A DNA stretch of 64,000 bases from Sternotherus odoratus. Taxonomy: Eukaryota > Chordata > Testudines > Kinosternidae. Location of the stretch: positions 62,850,892-62,914,891 of the forward strand of contig JAVMKO010000001.1 in NCBI GenBank assembly GCA_032164245.1, given 5' to 3'. Under the pieces are notes generated by a model. It was not told the DNA's origin. It worked only from the letters and a program-made list of their open reading frames with translations, and did not search any database. A program made the translations under genes and the position numbers. This document shows, piece after piece, positions 37,606 to 48,914 of this stretch (positions are counted from its first letter, which is position 1; each line of letters starts with the position of its first letter).

Positions 37606-38035
37606 TCACTGTATTACATTGGTAGATGTGAAGGTGAATGAACCAGTGATGGTGTGGCTGATCTGGTTAGGGCCTGTGATTGTGTTGCTGGTGTAGATAT
37701 GTGGGCAGAGTTGGCATCGAGGTTTGTTGCATGGTTCCTGAATTAGGGTTATTATGATGTGGTGTGCTGCTGCTGGTGAGAATATGCTTGAGGTTGGCGA
37801 GTTGTCTGTGGGCCAGGACTGGCCTGCCTCCCAAGGCCTGTGAAAGTGAGGGATTGTTGTCCAGGATGGGTTGTAAATCACTGATGATGCGTTGGAGAGG
37901 CTTTAACTGAGGACTGTAGGTGATGGCCAGTGGTGTTCTGTTGTTTTCTTTCTTGGGCTTGTCTTGCAGCAGCAGGCTGCTCTGTAAAGTAGTGTTCATA
38001 TGCCATGCAGCAGAACAAATAGCAATGCAAGACAT
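37606..38035 (-). pseudogene. PLE reverse-transcriptase C-terminus and Cys linker (frameshifted)
   Basis: Two overlapping minus-strand frames together cover this part. The frame 38035-37667 holds the RT tail: a leucine-rich stretch around PLAITYSPQLKPLQRII and RPVLAHRQLANLKHILTSS. The frame 37881-37606 picks up at about 37800 with EPCNKPRCQLCPHIYTS and ends FTSTNVI just before the inserted element. The switch of frame near 37800 is a one-base-type indel. The CX4CX2C linker cysteines (near 37701-37730) are those that mark the region before GIY-YIG in PLEs of the EN-positive class. Upstream RT motifs, including the catalytic YADD-type box, are absent because of 5' truncation. Confidence 0.75.
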
Positions 38036-38045
38036 GAAGCTACAG

Positions 38046-39525
38046 ATAGGGTGTAGCTTGGGGAGGAATGGGGGTTATCCCCCCAAATTGCAAACCTCAG
38101 ACAGGCACTGAATTCCCCCTCCCCCACGGCCACGTTGGCCTGGCTGGAATTCTCCTCCTCCCCCCAAATATGTAAGTAAGTGTCAAACTACATCTCTTGA
38201 TATGGAGAATGTAATATCTAACTGTGTGGTATTTTCAAGTAAGGAAAAAACTACAGAAAAAAAAATGTAAAAGGAAAAAATTCTACAAAACAAAGAACAG
38301 TAACTGGCAAGAGCACAGAAAATATCCAGCATTCAAGCATATATGTAGACACCAAAAATGCCAACTATTTTGCAACAATGTGCAGACAAAGCGGTAAAAT
38401 TCATTAGTTATAAATAGAATGCAGAGATTCTTCAAGTGAAGGGGAAGAGCTGTTCACAAATACCATAAAGCAAGACGTACAAAAGCCTGGCTAATGAAAA
38501 TATGCAGGAGGATCAGAAGTGAACGTATTAACAATAGATACTGAGATAGACTGGTTCATAGGAACTACAAAGCTCAAAGGTGAAGTTGGAATCTTACAGT
38601 GAGTACAAATTTCACTCCTGAGAAAGCGTGAATAGTCACTGAGACACAAAGAATAAACAATAAAATCTTCACTGAAGAATTATGCACTGGTGAAGTGCAT
38701 GGCCTAGCTAAAAGGGAGTTTAAAGGGTGTATTCCCTAAAGAATGACTCTGATAAAAACCTGAACTAGATGTATGCCCACTAAATTGCATCATATGAAGA
38801 TGTATTTACATGAAAGGGTTGTTTTGTGGTGACATACACACACAGTTATGGGTCAACATAGCTGTTATAAACTCCACAGTGTTCCACAAGACAGAAGATA
38901 TTAGGCGAAGACAGCAGATAATATTATTCATAGAGTACAAAAAACACTGGAGGGTGGGGGGGAGTGGAACGACGGATGACAGACTCCGATTTCATATCGA
39001 GCCCAGCAAGTTGAAGAAGAACATTTGTACTTGGAATTAAATTCCACAAAGGAATTAAATGTTTGCTGAGAATTCAGCAGTGACAAATTAAACAGGGAAC
39101 TACATGTGGTAGCATGGTTTTAGCAGATTCTCCAGGATACAAAAATGCTCAGTGTACCTTCAAAACACTGTTTGGCATAGTCTGAGTCTTAATGATACTT
39201 TTCGGAATATGTTTGGCACTAGAAATACTGCTCTGCACAATGTCCTAAAAGATAGAATTTCTCCTACAGGAGTGAAATTGTTTCCTGATGGACAAAGGTT
39301 GGTCGAAAGATTAAAATTTAGTAACTTCCATAGTTTCAGATATGCATAAGCACTTCTGAATACTTTTCTGAAATCCAAGTCTTTGGGGCTCTCCTATCAA
39401 TGGTTTTATTTGTTTGTTTCTTAAATACTCTTAAGCTTTTGAAACATTCTACCATTGTGACAAGTCAGTCATTTATAGATTAATCACCTGCAGGTAGGTC
39501 TCAGAGGGAATAAAAACAATGTCAT
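38046..39525. other. Unclassified non-coding DNA
   Basis: Pyrimidine-rich text at 38105-38165 resembles repeat sequence that I cannot classify. The rest is AT-rich with no gene that I can support. Confidence 0.35.
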
Positions 39526-39529
39526 GATC

Positions 39530-40499
39530 AGGGGCACCTCCAGGTACCAGTGCAGCAAGCACGTGCCTGGGGTGACAAGCTGCAGGGAGCAGCCTGACGG
39601 TAGCTTTCAGGGCGGTTGTCAGGCAGTCGTCAGGCGACATGTCGGCCCCTCAGATTCAGTGGGATTTCTGTGGCGATTAAGCTGAAGCCGCGGGGCTGGC
39701 GGACCTCCTGCAGAAATGCCACTGTATGTGCAGCTCTCTTCTTGGTGTCCCTGCTCTGGAGGGCAGGGGTAAATTGGCGACATGCAGCTCCAGAAATGTT
39801 GCCTAGAGCCTCTGAAAACTCTAATGCCACTTCTTGTCATCCCAAACCTGCATTACAGTGTGATCCCACCAGTCAATCAGCTTGTTTCTCCAGCCCATTA
39901 CCTGTGCTCCAGCATCTCCAGCTACTCCATGAACACTATCAGCAACCTGGAATTGCTTCTTTCTATGTCCTACAGCAATGTAGCCGCCAAGGAATTGTCA
40001 TGTTTCCCGCAGCTCCTCTTGTGGCTCTGCAAATACTGCAGGATCCGGTTCCTGTGCTTGCAACACTCATGACAAGAGTGCAGAGCTTCATAGGCTCCAT
40101 GCTTCTGCCATAGATGACAGCCAGCCAGCAGGGAAAGTGGGTTTATGAGACTTTGACAAGAAGACACAAAATATTATGGACTGCAGATGAAATTATGGGA
40201 TGGAGAACACTATATTACGGGAAACAATGAGGAGTCTGGTGATACTTTAAAGATTAATAGATTTATTTGGGCACAAGCTTTCGTGGGTAAAAAACCTATT
40301 TATTCAGATACATGGAGTGACTCCTTTACCTGACTCATTGTTTTTGTGGATACAGACTACCCCTCTGATACTTGGTACCATGTATTAAGGGAAGTTGATC
40401 CCATACTCTCAGTCACCCCTGCACAACTCGTTTTAGCCCCATCAGACATTGCAAGTGTAACACCGACAGACCCCTGATTTTTCAGTGTAGACATGGCCT
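39530..40499. repeat. Unclassified repeat block, possibly Harbinger-related
   Basis: The block has GC-rich text unlike its surroundings (39530-39800), then text such as CTCCATGAACACTATCAGCA and CAAATACTGCAGGATCCGGT. It ends at 40480-40499 with CAGTGTAGACATGGCC, which resembles the right terminus of Harbinger-type MITEs. The left limit has no matching terminus. Frames of up to 165 codons (39616-40113, plus) show no motif I recognise. A Penelope-end fragment sits inside at 40218-40378. Confidence 0.35.
40218..40378. repeat. Penelope-type terminal fragment, palindromic
   Basis: GAAACAATGAGGAGTCTGGT, ATTAATAGATTTATTTGGGC, AAGCTTTCGTGGGTAAAAAA and finally CTCATTGTTTTTGTGGATAC with CAGACTACCCCTCTGATAC. 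The ends CAATGAG and CTCATTG face each other. The text is the family of terminal repeats that accompany Penelope-like elements (compare 35935-36030). Confidence 0.6.
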
Positions 40500-43400
40500 G
40501 AGAGCGTCAGGCTTCTTTATATTGTATTGCTGGTATAATTATGTGTCACAGATAATCTAAAGATTACTTACATCTGACTGTGTATTTTACATATTCTTTA
40601 TATAGGATGCCACCACCTCAGGCATTTTTAAACCTCTCCTCTCGCTGATGAAAATGTCGTGCCAAAGAGGCTTTAAAAACTCTCTACTGAAGAAAAAAGG
40701 CAAAATTTTGAAAGGAATACACTTTATGTGGATTATTCAAAGATACAGCCTGACCATTACATTACGGATCTTACTTAAACAAAATTAATTATCCCCCACT
40801 GGATTTACAGTTGCAAGTGCAAAGAGAGCAAATCTGGTTATCCCATAATTCTTGCAAAAATAGTCTGTGAACTATCCTACAGAAGGCCAATTAAGAGCAT
40901 ATATATTGGGTTTTAAATTTTAAATAAAGATTTTAAACAGCATACTTGAACAAAACCACTAATTTTCAACTGATGATCTTAAAATATTTATCACTGCATA
41001 CGTAATTTACTGGTGAAAGCTGGATTTAAGGCTTGACTATTCTCTCATCAGTATCACACTTTCCCATATATAATAAATAGGCAGAGCATACCATATCACT
41101 GAGATTAGAAAGTGCCCGTAGTAATTAAGTAGGCTTTTCTTTAAGTATATCCATATCCTATTTAAAACGTAAAGCCCAGTTTCTAATCTCAGACATGCGG
41201 CACACAGCTAATATACATCTAAAAATATATAGTAATGCAATGTGTATGCATTAGCGGATTTTTTGAGTGATTTAAATTTAGAATCTGGCACTAAATCTTG
41301 AGAAGTCAGAATAGCTGCATTGAGATTGATGCTCTAGAAACCTATTCTCCATTTAATGCCTGGGGGAGGAAGGCTTTATATATATAAATTCTCGGAAACC
41401 TAACGGGAGTTACTCATTAAATGTCAAGAGGAAAATGTATCTATTAATATCTAAATGTAAGTATACAAACTTAAATAGTACTTTGACATGAGTTGGACAC
41501 CAATACATTCTAATACACAGGCATGGTTTTCCCTTTAAAGTTGCCATATTAAATTGGTAAAATATAATTTTTTTTCTTAAGTTATTTTGAGTTTTTGTAC
41601 CAGGTTTTTAGAAATTGATATCTGTTTTTATAGAGCAAAGTTTATAACCAGTGCAGCCATATTGTATCACTGATTTTTATGCGGAAATACTATCCACTGA
41701 AGTTAAGGGAGAATTTGACTAATTAACAAAACCAGCCAAAAAAAAAAGTACATAAATAAATAAATAAATCCCACAATGACACCATATGGATCCTAATGTG
41801 AGACAGAATGTAACTCATGCTGAGTTTGAGTCACAGTGTCTCATGGTGGATTGATTATTACAGTGAATAATTTACACATGATTGGAATCCATTCAAAAGG
41901 ATTCGTTCTACACACGAAGATGTATAGAGTTTGTTTTTACAGGCTGTGTATCATAAATGCTAAAGTCTGGATATAAGAAAAGGTAAAGTTGAACTTCATG
42001 TATAATTATACTGCAATGACTCCCATGCATAACTGTACTCCTGTGAAAAGTCCCATTGATTAAGACTTTCAAATTAACAGTTTATGTAATTAGTTCCTTG
42101 GGCCAAGATTTTCAACCACAAATTCCTGACGTTAAGCACAGAAATCCATGTCCAGATCAAAATCATCATTACACATGAAAACAGTATATTTTCTAAGGAC
42201 AAATATCCCCTGTTGGTACATTATTCTTTGGGGAATACTTACCTGTCATTTCAAAGTCTCCCTAACAAAAATGAGATCATAATTCTGTTAACCTTTTATT
42301 ATACATATATACATACATGTGTGTGTTGTGAATGTGTGTGTGTGTTTATTACAACAATATACACACAGAGAGAGGTCGTCCCTTAAATATTACTTTGCTT
42401 GTATGAACACAAAAATATGCAGCACTGGAATAGCTCCTATGCCTTTATGCTAATCATTTTCAATGACTGCCATCTAGTGGAAAAAATATAAAATTAGAAT
42501 AGCAAAAATAGAAACATTTTTTTTCTCCTGTAAATCCATTCTAACATGCTGATGCTGGGCTGTTTCAAATACACATTTATTGCATTTCACCCAATTACTC
42601 TGAATGTGTTTTTCCTGAAATACACTTTTTTAAGAACTGAGCATTCCTGTAAGAAAGCACTATCAGGACCATCTAAACACCAAGAAGGGCTTCTATGATC
42701 AGTAATGATGCAATTTCTCTTCCAACATATATTTTTTATTCCCAGGTAAATATTTTCTTGCTTAGCAAAGATATCAAACAATTGTGCAGGCATTCACTGG
42801 CATTTGTAATGGAACTCTTAGGAGAAGGATTCAATTGCAAGTAAAGGAAAAGATGTGTAAGTCTGCCCAAGGTTTAACACCAATAAGCACAGTTTTATAT
42901 TATATTTAAGCCTCAGTTTACTCACTGTCTGCCTCTTTTTGGATAATTATTAACACTCAAATAGTGGTAACTAGCAAGCATATACTTTACAAATGCATAC
43001 TAGATAGTTTAATAATTTTCTTACATAAATATATTGGTATTAATTCTGTAGACACCCTTGTTAAAATGTTTTGTCTTTATTATAAAAATAATAAAATATA
43101 GTTATATTCTTTATTCATTTCTTTTCAAAGAACTACCTATATTAATGTTACAGTTCCACCTTTGATGCCTACGGAGTCTCTGTGTGATGAAAATTCTGCT
43201 TCAAGTCAATTTAGTTTGCCCACCGAAAGACTGAAGGATTGACCCCTAGAGAATTTTCTAAAATTAAATATAAATTTTGTATTCTGTGTGTTGTTTAAAA
43301 AGAAAAGCAATTCTAACAGAAATTCAAGACAGTAGGAAAAGGAGTTAAAATCAGTAGTAGTCTGAGATTAACCAAATAGCAGTTACCAAAACTCAACTTG

Positions 43401-45170
43401 TTATATGTTTTGTTCAAGGGATTGCTTTGTAAAGGCAGTAAAGTAAGGCGCGAACCATCTTTAATACACTCATCAAAATGTTTGCTAACAAGTCCAGAGC
43501 AGGAAGCACATAGGAATTCATTTTGGATTATTCTTTTGTTAAGCCCTGGATAATTAATATAGATTTGGAGAAAAGCTGAGTTATTCAGTCATAAAGCTCT
43601 AAGCAACTAATCCTGCAAACACTTACATCCTACTTACACCTGTAAGTAATTTTAGTTATGTAAGCAGTTGGTGTTAATATTAGTAACATAAGGGATTAAT
43701 ATGCTCATAAACCACTGATAGATATCCACACACACACACACCCAATGGAGAATACCAAATACCCTTTACAGAAGTTCTCAGTTTGCTGTTATAATTCTGC
43801 ATCTGTTTAAATGCAAGAGGTGAAATCCTGGTCAATTTGTCATTGACTTTAATAAGACCAGGATTTCTCTGCATGTGATTGATTTGTGCAGAATCATATA
43901 TATATATTTGAGAAGTACAAACTGCAACAATCTACTAGTTTTATTATACTTGTAACCAAATTGCCATCAAACTGAATGAGGCAGAAATTTATCATAACTA
44001 CTCTTGCAATTGGGGTACATTTTGAAACCATCTAACTTTTAAATTTAATTAAGAGAGAAAATAGACTATATACTAGACATAGAAAATACTGTACAGGTAC
44101 AGTTACAGGTTCCTACTTCCCTTTTATTACATCTAAGTACAGATTTCCCAATGTACTTGTGTGCAACTTTATAATTAGCCCTTTGTTACAGTGGAAACAT
44201 CTTACGGCTAGTGAGAATTTTGCATGAGGAAGTAGTGTAGGATCAGCAGCTTGAAGTGAATTTGTATTTATATTAAAATGAAATGAAATTCAATAGCTGT
44301 TCCTTGAACCAGTACACATTCTGTTTTCTCCTGCAAGTTCGGCTTGCAAGGGTAGAAATGTCCCTACAGAACCAGGATGACTGTGGGTAAAAATTGACTA
44401 TATTAGGGTAACTGAAAAAAATGTGTTTTGTTAAATTCTAGGTCTAACAAGTTTGCTCTGTGAACTGAATTTCTAATATCACAAAGAAAGTTCTGGATAA
44501 GTAAAAGAAAAATACAGAACACAACAGAACCTGCCTCCAAACAATCATTTCTAACCCCAGAAACAAGACATAACAAACAATCCACATAAAATTAAAATAA
44601 AGTTAAACTGCCTGTTCCAGTCACAACAAGACTGTAAATTGTTCTATTACCAGCTGCATATTTATGGGTTTTTTTAAAAATAGAGAATCTCACATCTCCA
44701 GAAGGAACAGTCAAATGAGGGAAAGCTTTTGCTAAATGATGATAAACTTTTAACAACTCTTAGACATGAGCAGCAGTGAGCCGAAGCAATAATTAGCACA
44801 AAGGTTTCCAGCATCTAAATCATTTGTTGGCACACACTACCTATCTAGCATACTTTTATCTCCCCTAGGTAACAAGTTGAAATTGCCACAAATTTCATTC
44901 AGCTGCCTGATTCTGTGGTTACATCTAATATTTCCTGAATGTGGATGGTAATTTTCAAAGCACAGAAGAAACACTCTTATATTTTGTTCTTTTGAGTAGC
45001 TCTAATTCATCAATTGGTGGCCAGTAATTGATGCAGCTGCATTAGTATTGACTCTTATGTATACACAAGAGCAAGTTGGGGTATGCACCAAAAGGCTCTA
45101 TCGGAGAATGTAAACAATACTGAAGAGCCACGGTTATGTGCCAGCAGCAGGAAGTGAACTTGAAAAGTAG
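40500..45170. other. Unique non-coding DNA
   Basis: No gene is supportable. Short dinucleotide tracts occur (TG/CA near 42315-42370, CA near 43728-43741). Everything else is ordinary AT-rich sequence. Confidence 0.45.
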
Positions 45171-45177
45171 CAAATTT

Positions 45178-45572
45178 CAAACTCATAAAAGTAATTTTTT
45201 CCACACAATGCAAAATTAACCAATGGAACTCATTGCCACAAGATATTGCTGATGCCAACAGTTTAATAATTTTCAAAATGAGACTGGACATTTGTATGAA
45301 TAACAAGAATATCTAGCATTAAAAATCAGAAGAATTACAAAACAACAGGAGTTTTGCCTCAGCGCATAAGTCAATTTCTAACTAATGGGGGGTGGGATGT
45401 AAAAATAAAATAGCAACTTCCACTGTAAGCAGGTTTTTCCTACAGTTTTCTCCTGCCACATTTCTTATACTTTCCTTTGAAGCAACTGGTCTTGACCACT
45501 ATCAGAGTTGGGGAATTGGGCTAGATGGACACTGGTTTGATCTATTATGACAATTTCTGTATTCTTATTTGA
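45178..45572 (+). mobile_element. CR1 LINE 3' end
   Basis: The order AATGGAACTCATTGCCACAA, then AAAATGAGACTGGACATTTG, and finally GGGCTAGATGGACACTGGTT with TATGACAATTTCTGTATTCTT follows the CR1 3' region: the end of the ORF2-coded C-terminus ('…NSLPxxxx…F…F…LD'), then the UTR ending 'ggctagatggacc..tggtctga'. The copy is plus-strand, old, 5'-truncated and has no intact frame. Confidence 0.7.
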
Positions 45573-45900
45573 TACTTTTATTCGGTCTCCAATCTAGTTA
45601 CTGGCCACTCACACAGAAGGATATTATTTGCTGTATACCTGCATCCCATTTTTGTCTGCAGAGGTTATGTGTTGCTACTGAGGGGATTGTCTCTCTTTGG
45701 ACTACACATATCTTTGCATAAAACTCCATAAAAGTTATAATCAAAAAGTTTTCTAGAGGATTTCAGTGAAAAGGTTAGCATCATTTAATTATGTGTATGA
45801 GCCAGTTTACGGTCTTATTTTAAACAATTGCAGTTGATACAGAGAACAATCACTGTCCAAATTTGATGGAAACCTAGGGCCTGAGTCTCATGTACAATGG

Positions 45901-46186
45901 GGGTATGTCTACATAGCAAAAGCTGAACACAGCCTAACCTAACCAGGCTATTTAAAATCCAGCTAGTGTGGGTAACAGCAGTGAAGACAGTACAGTGTGG
46001 GCTTCACAGCACAGACCCTGGGTATGTAATTAGTTTGCTAGCCACTCTGAAGCCCACACTGCACTGTCTTCACTGCTACATTGCCTGTGCTAGCTGGATT
46101 CAAGCTAGCTCAAGTAAGCTACCGAATGCACAGCATTTTCCTGGGTAGGTTTGACTATGGAGAGCTTTTGCTGTGTAGACATATGC
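45901..46186. mobile_element. Palindromic Harbinger-like MITE
   Basis: The left end is GGGTATGTCTACATAGCAAA and the right end, reverse-complemented, is GCATATGTCTACACAGCAAA, so long terminal inverted repeats are present. The palindrome continues inward: CAGTGAAGACAGTACAGTGT with GGGCTTCACAG on the left faces GAAGCCCACACTGCACTGTC with TTCACTG on the right. The TGTCTACA core matches the Harbinger-type MITEs at 25979 and 34891. The 3-bp duplication could not be fixed. It has no coding capacity. Confidence 0.6.
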
Positions 46187-46610
46187 TAAGGCCACTCTGC
46201 ACCACTCTGGCAGTTTAAAGAGAGGCTTAAAGTAGTGCAAGTTCTATGTATTCCCACTTTAAGTCTCCTTTATGCTGCCCTATTAGCATTAGTGTAAATG
46301 AGAATTAGGAGCATGAAGTCCAACTCAGTTCAATTTTCCTATAAGTGAACTCCGAGAGAACAATTCATTACGTGTAAGGGTTGTGGCCTGAAGAGTTAGA
46401 GAAATGGGATCTCACGTCTGCCATCTGTTGATGAAATGGGAGAAGAGCAGCCCAGCATCACATAAGAACTACAGATGGGCAGGGCTCCACTGGGGAGGGC
46501 CTCTCTGCCCACATCTTTTTTTGAGGAAGGTGGAGGGGGGGAGGGAGAAAGGAGATGACTAAGTACAAGACTTCATTTACATTTCAGTTTTGTGATGGCT
46601 TGGGAAATGA
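46187..46610. other. Unique non-coding DNA
   Basis: I see no gene or termini here. Confidence 0.4.
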
Positions 46611-47510
46611 TTAAAATTCACTTATATGTTGAGTTTGGGGGCAGTAAAAGCCAATGGATCGTGTTGGGCAATACAAGGATAAGAATGACTGTTCTGGAGT
46701 CACCCTAACCAAGGCTTCTGTCAGGCACAGTTGCTCCTCGACACACCTAAAGGAAGAAGAAAGGGGCTGGAAGGAGGAAGAAGGAGTGAGGCTCCAGCCA
46801 CCTGTTGAGAGTGCATCTCTGGTGGGGAGGATGCTGTCAAGGGTCCTATAAGGCACCAATGTCTTCCTAAGAGCTGAGCTGAGACCACTGATGTGGACGG
46901 TGTAGATGGCTGGCAGCTCCAAGGCAGCTGCAGTGGGTTGTGGGGGCGGGCAGAAAGAGCAGAGACAATAGATAGCACAGAATGGCAGCAGCACCTTCCA
47001 GGGGCCAGACGGCACAAGGCAGTGGCAGAGCTAGGCAACATCTGAAATGGCAGAGAGCAGCAGGGCACCCAAGGATCTCTAGCCCAGGCCTCCATACCCA
47101 GCAATTAAAGCTGCCATTACTCCATCTGGGTAAGGTAGAAGAAGATCCAGAGCAGACCAGGGAGACTGGTCTGCTAGAATCGTAGGACTTCCTCAATCCA
47201 GGAGAGCAAACTGTGAGAGAGAAACTAGGGAGGAATGAAGTGGCCAGAATACATCAGCCACTTACACGGGCCTAAGGAGGATGGGGAATGGTCCTATGAA
47301 GACCTCAGAGAACCTCACTTCACAGAACGGGTTCATTGCTGTTTTTCCCAAATTCATTCTATTGTCTTCCACCCCCTCCCAACAAATAAAGTTTTCTTTG
47401 TTGTAACTCCTGGACTCTGTGCTTGCAAGTGGGGAAGATTTACTCATTTGGGCACCCGTGGAGGCATTTATAATTTCCCAGAATTCTGTGTAGAGGCTTG
47501 ACCCAATGTT
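46611..47510 (+). repeat. LTR-like or retroposed segment with polyadenylation signal
   Basis: The stretch is purine-rich and GC-richer than its flanks. Near its right end it has CCAACAAATAAAGTTTTCTT (AATAAA at about 47385), followed by TTGTAACTCCTGGACTCTGT and GCTTGCAAGTGGGGAAG. An AATAAA plus G/T-rich downstream layout is typical of the R region of an LTR or of a retroposed transcript end. No terminal repeats, partner LTR or target duplication were seen. The minus-strand frames (134, 127, 109 codons) overlap in different frames and show no motif. Confidence 0.3.
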
Positions 47511-47980
47511 AAGTCTTTAAAGAAATCCCTAGAAAACTGAATGACCACACTTGCCAGAAGGGTTGCAACATTAACGGATCTCAGCGGAATAGAATGTTGT
47601 CACTGCTGTGAGGTAAATTCAGAAACAAATCTGAGTTTATTTTCAAAGCATTGCTCCTGTGACAATGGCTGTATTGCTATTATGCCAGAATGGCTGATGT
47701 TGATGCCATGAGATTGCCTGATGGATGCTGCAGCACTACTGTGACAATTGCTCACTGTTGAGTGAGACACAAAATACAAGGCCTATTTTAAGTAACTGTT
47801 CTATTCAGCTCCACAGTAAGGCCTACTGCATATGCCATCAACCATGCTTCAGTTTATCCATAAAAATATAGGACTTTAAAATGCTAAGATGCTCTTACAA
47901 AGAAGCTGGCTTTTGAATAGTTGACTTTTTAAGGGAATTTTATTTTTAGTAGGGGGCATACAGCAATTGATTAGCTAGCA
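47511..47980. other. Unique non-coding DNA
   Basis: I see no gene or element here. Confidence 0.4.
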
Positions 47981-47984
47981 ATAG

Positions 47985-48088
47985 CCCACAAAAGCTTATG
48001 CTGAAATAAACTGGATAGTCTCGAAGGTGCCACAAGTCTTCCTCGTCTTATTTACGGATACAGACTAACACTGTTGCTAATCTTAAAC
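47985..48088 (+). repeat. Penelope-type terminal fragment
   Basis: GCCCACAAAAGCTTATGCTG, AAATAAACTGGATAGTCTCG, AAGGTGCCACAAGTCTTCCT and CGGATACAGACTAACACTGT is the classic reptile version of this terminal repeat. It is an isolated fragment. Confidence 0.6.
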
Positions 48089-48360
48089 CTGATATTTTAT
48101 GTATCTTTTTTTCTTTTTAAATCACACTTATGAACCTGAGTATATCAACTGGAAGTTGACTATTGCGGGCAAAAGTGTGGCTGGGAAGAATGAATGCAGA
48201 GGCAAACCACTCTTGGTTGGAGTTTCTAGAGGGTTATGCCTCATGTAGGGCACAATACTGTTGTATTAATTTAGATGCAATATATGGATTAAAGGTGTTC
48301 ACATAACTCAGTTATGGCTTCCAGTACTACTTAGACTGCAAGCCAGAGTGCCTCCTGTTA

Positions 48361-48869
48361 TCCTAGATTATAAAAGACTAGGGAAGTTTGTGTGAAGCCA
48401 TCATGCGCAGTAGAGACGGCCCGGACGAACGGCATGCTCGGAGGTGTAGCATGCTGGGAGGTGTAGTTCGGCAGCACAACATGGCTGCCGCGCGTGTGCC
48501 ACCACGAGGGAAGCAGGGTCTGGATCAGGGGCTCAGGGAGTGCGGGCAGGAGGGTGGCTGGGCGCAGGAGGCGCGGACAGGGAGCTCTGGCCGGGCGGGG
48601 CACGGGAAGGGGGCGCTGGGCCAGCGGGGTGGAGACACCCGCGCACGGCCCGGCCATCTGTTCCCAGCAGTGAGCCGAGTGGGGGGGGGGGAGGAGGAGG
48701 AGGCAGCGAGCCGAGCGAGGGGGAGGGGGGACGAGGGGGCAGCGAGCCGAGCGAGCGGGAGGGGGAGAGGAGGCTTGGAGTGAGGGGGCTGGGCGGGTGG
48801 GGGCTTGGAGTGGGGGGGCTGGGCGGGGGGGTGTTACTGTTGGCCCGTGTCCACGGGCTTTTACACTAG
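48361..48869 (+). mobile_element. Non-autonomous Helitron C with captured promoter-like sequence
   Basis: The element starts TCCTAGATTATAAAAGACTA after an A (5' TC terminus with the AT-rich Helitron-type beginning) and ends in TTTTACACTAG (3' CTAG = CTRR). It has a perfect 7-bp stem GCCCGTG/CACGGGC at 48843-48858, 11 bases from the end, the textbook Helitron 3' hairpin. It is 509 bp and codes for no Rep/helicase. The inside is GC-rich with promoter-like motifs (see 48432-48468) and G-rich repeats around GCAGCGAGCCGAGCGAG. Its last base touches the TC start of the next Helitron. Confidence 0.8.
48432..48468 (-). promoter_or_regulatory. Tandem ZNF143/Staf-like promoter motifs
   Basis: Reverse-complemented, 48449-48468 reads AACTACACCTCCCAGCATGC, which fits the known vertebrate promoter motif ACTAYRNNNCCCR and differs at two positions from the ZNF143/Staf-type ACTACAATTCCCAGCATGC. 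A second, weaker copy (CTACACCTCCGAGCATGC) lies directly beside it at 48432-48449. The upstream text CATCATGCGCAGTAG (48400-48414) is NRF1-like. Such motifs are typical of housekeeping CpG promoters. Whether they work here is not known. Confidence 0.6.
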
Positions 48870-48914
48870 TCTATATATATAAAAGTCAAATGGTGTATGT
48901 ATGTATGTATGTAT

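Larger units (their letters stand above)
36494..37611. mobile_element. Tigger-like element with TA duplication and GC-rich inverted cargo
   Basis: The left end is CAGTAAACCCTCGATTTAAC and the right end is GTTAAATCGAGGTTTCACTG, an almost perfect terminal inverted repeat. TA lies on both sides (36492-36493 and 37612-37613). This fits the Tc1/mariner superfamily, Tigger branch. The element is 1,118 bp with no transposase. The centre (about 36600-37440) is a GC-rich array of mutually inverted units around TTGACAGCTCCCGCCCGGCT and GGGAGCCGGGCGGG. The right 160 bp form a second palindrome (37470-37590), so the right terminus is duplicated in inverted form. It is inserted in a Penelope-like element and is therefore younger than it. 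Confidence 0.85.
35932..38045 (-). mobile_element. Penelope-like element, split by a Tigger-like insertion
   Basis: The minus strand carries the 3' part of a Penelope-like element (PLE). From right to left it has the end of the reverse transcriptase (NRTPLAITYSPQLKPLQRII, then LSQALGGRPVLAHRQLANLK), a Cys-rich linker (PCNKPRCQLCPHIYTS), and after the insertion a GIY-YIG endonuclease segment (AMYIGQTGLSLQKRINGHKS). The 3' non-coding end near 35932-36030 (GTCCTGTGGCACCTTAAAGA; AAGCATAAGCTTTCGTGGAC) is the terminal sequence seen in other fragments of this window. The copy is 5'-truncated near 38045. The Tigger-like element at 36494-37611 interrupts it between the linker and the endonuclease. Confidence 0.8.

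Noticed and set aside
39616..40113. 165-codon plus-strand frame
   Set aside because: It lies in a repeat block. Composition is mixed, no motif is recognisable, and competing frames exist on the other strand.
46611..47196. Overlapping 109-134-codon minus-strand frames
   Set aside because: There is no recognisable domain, three frames overlap, and no splice or promoter context was found.
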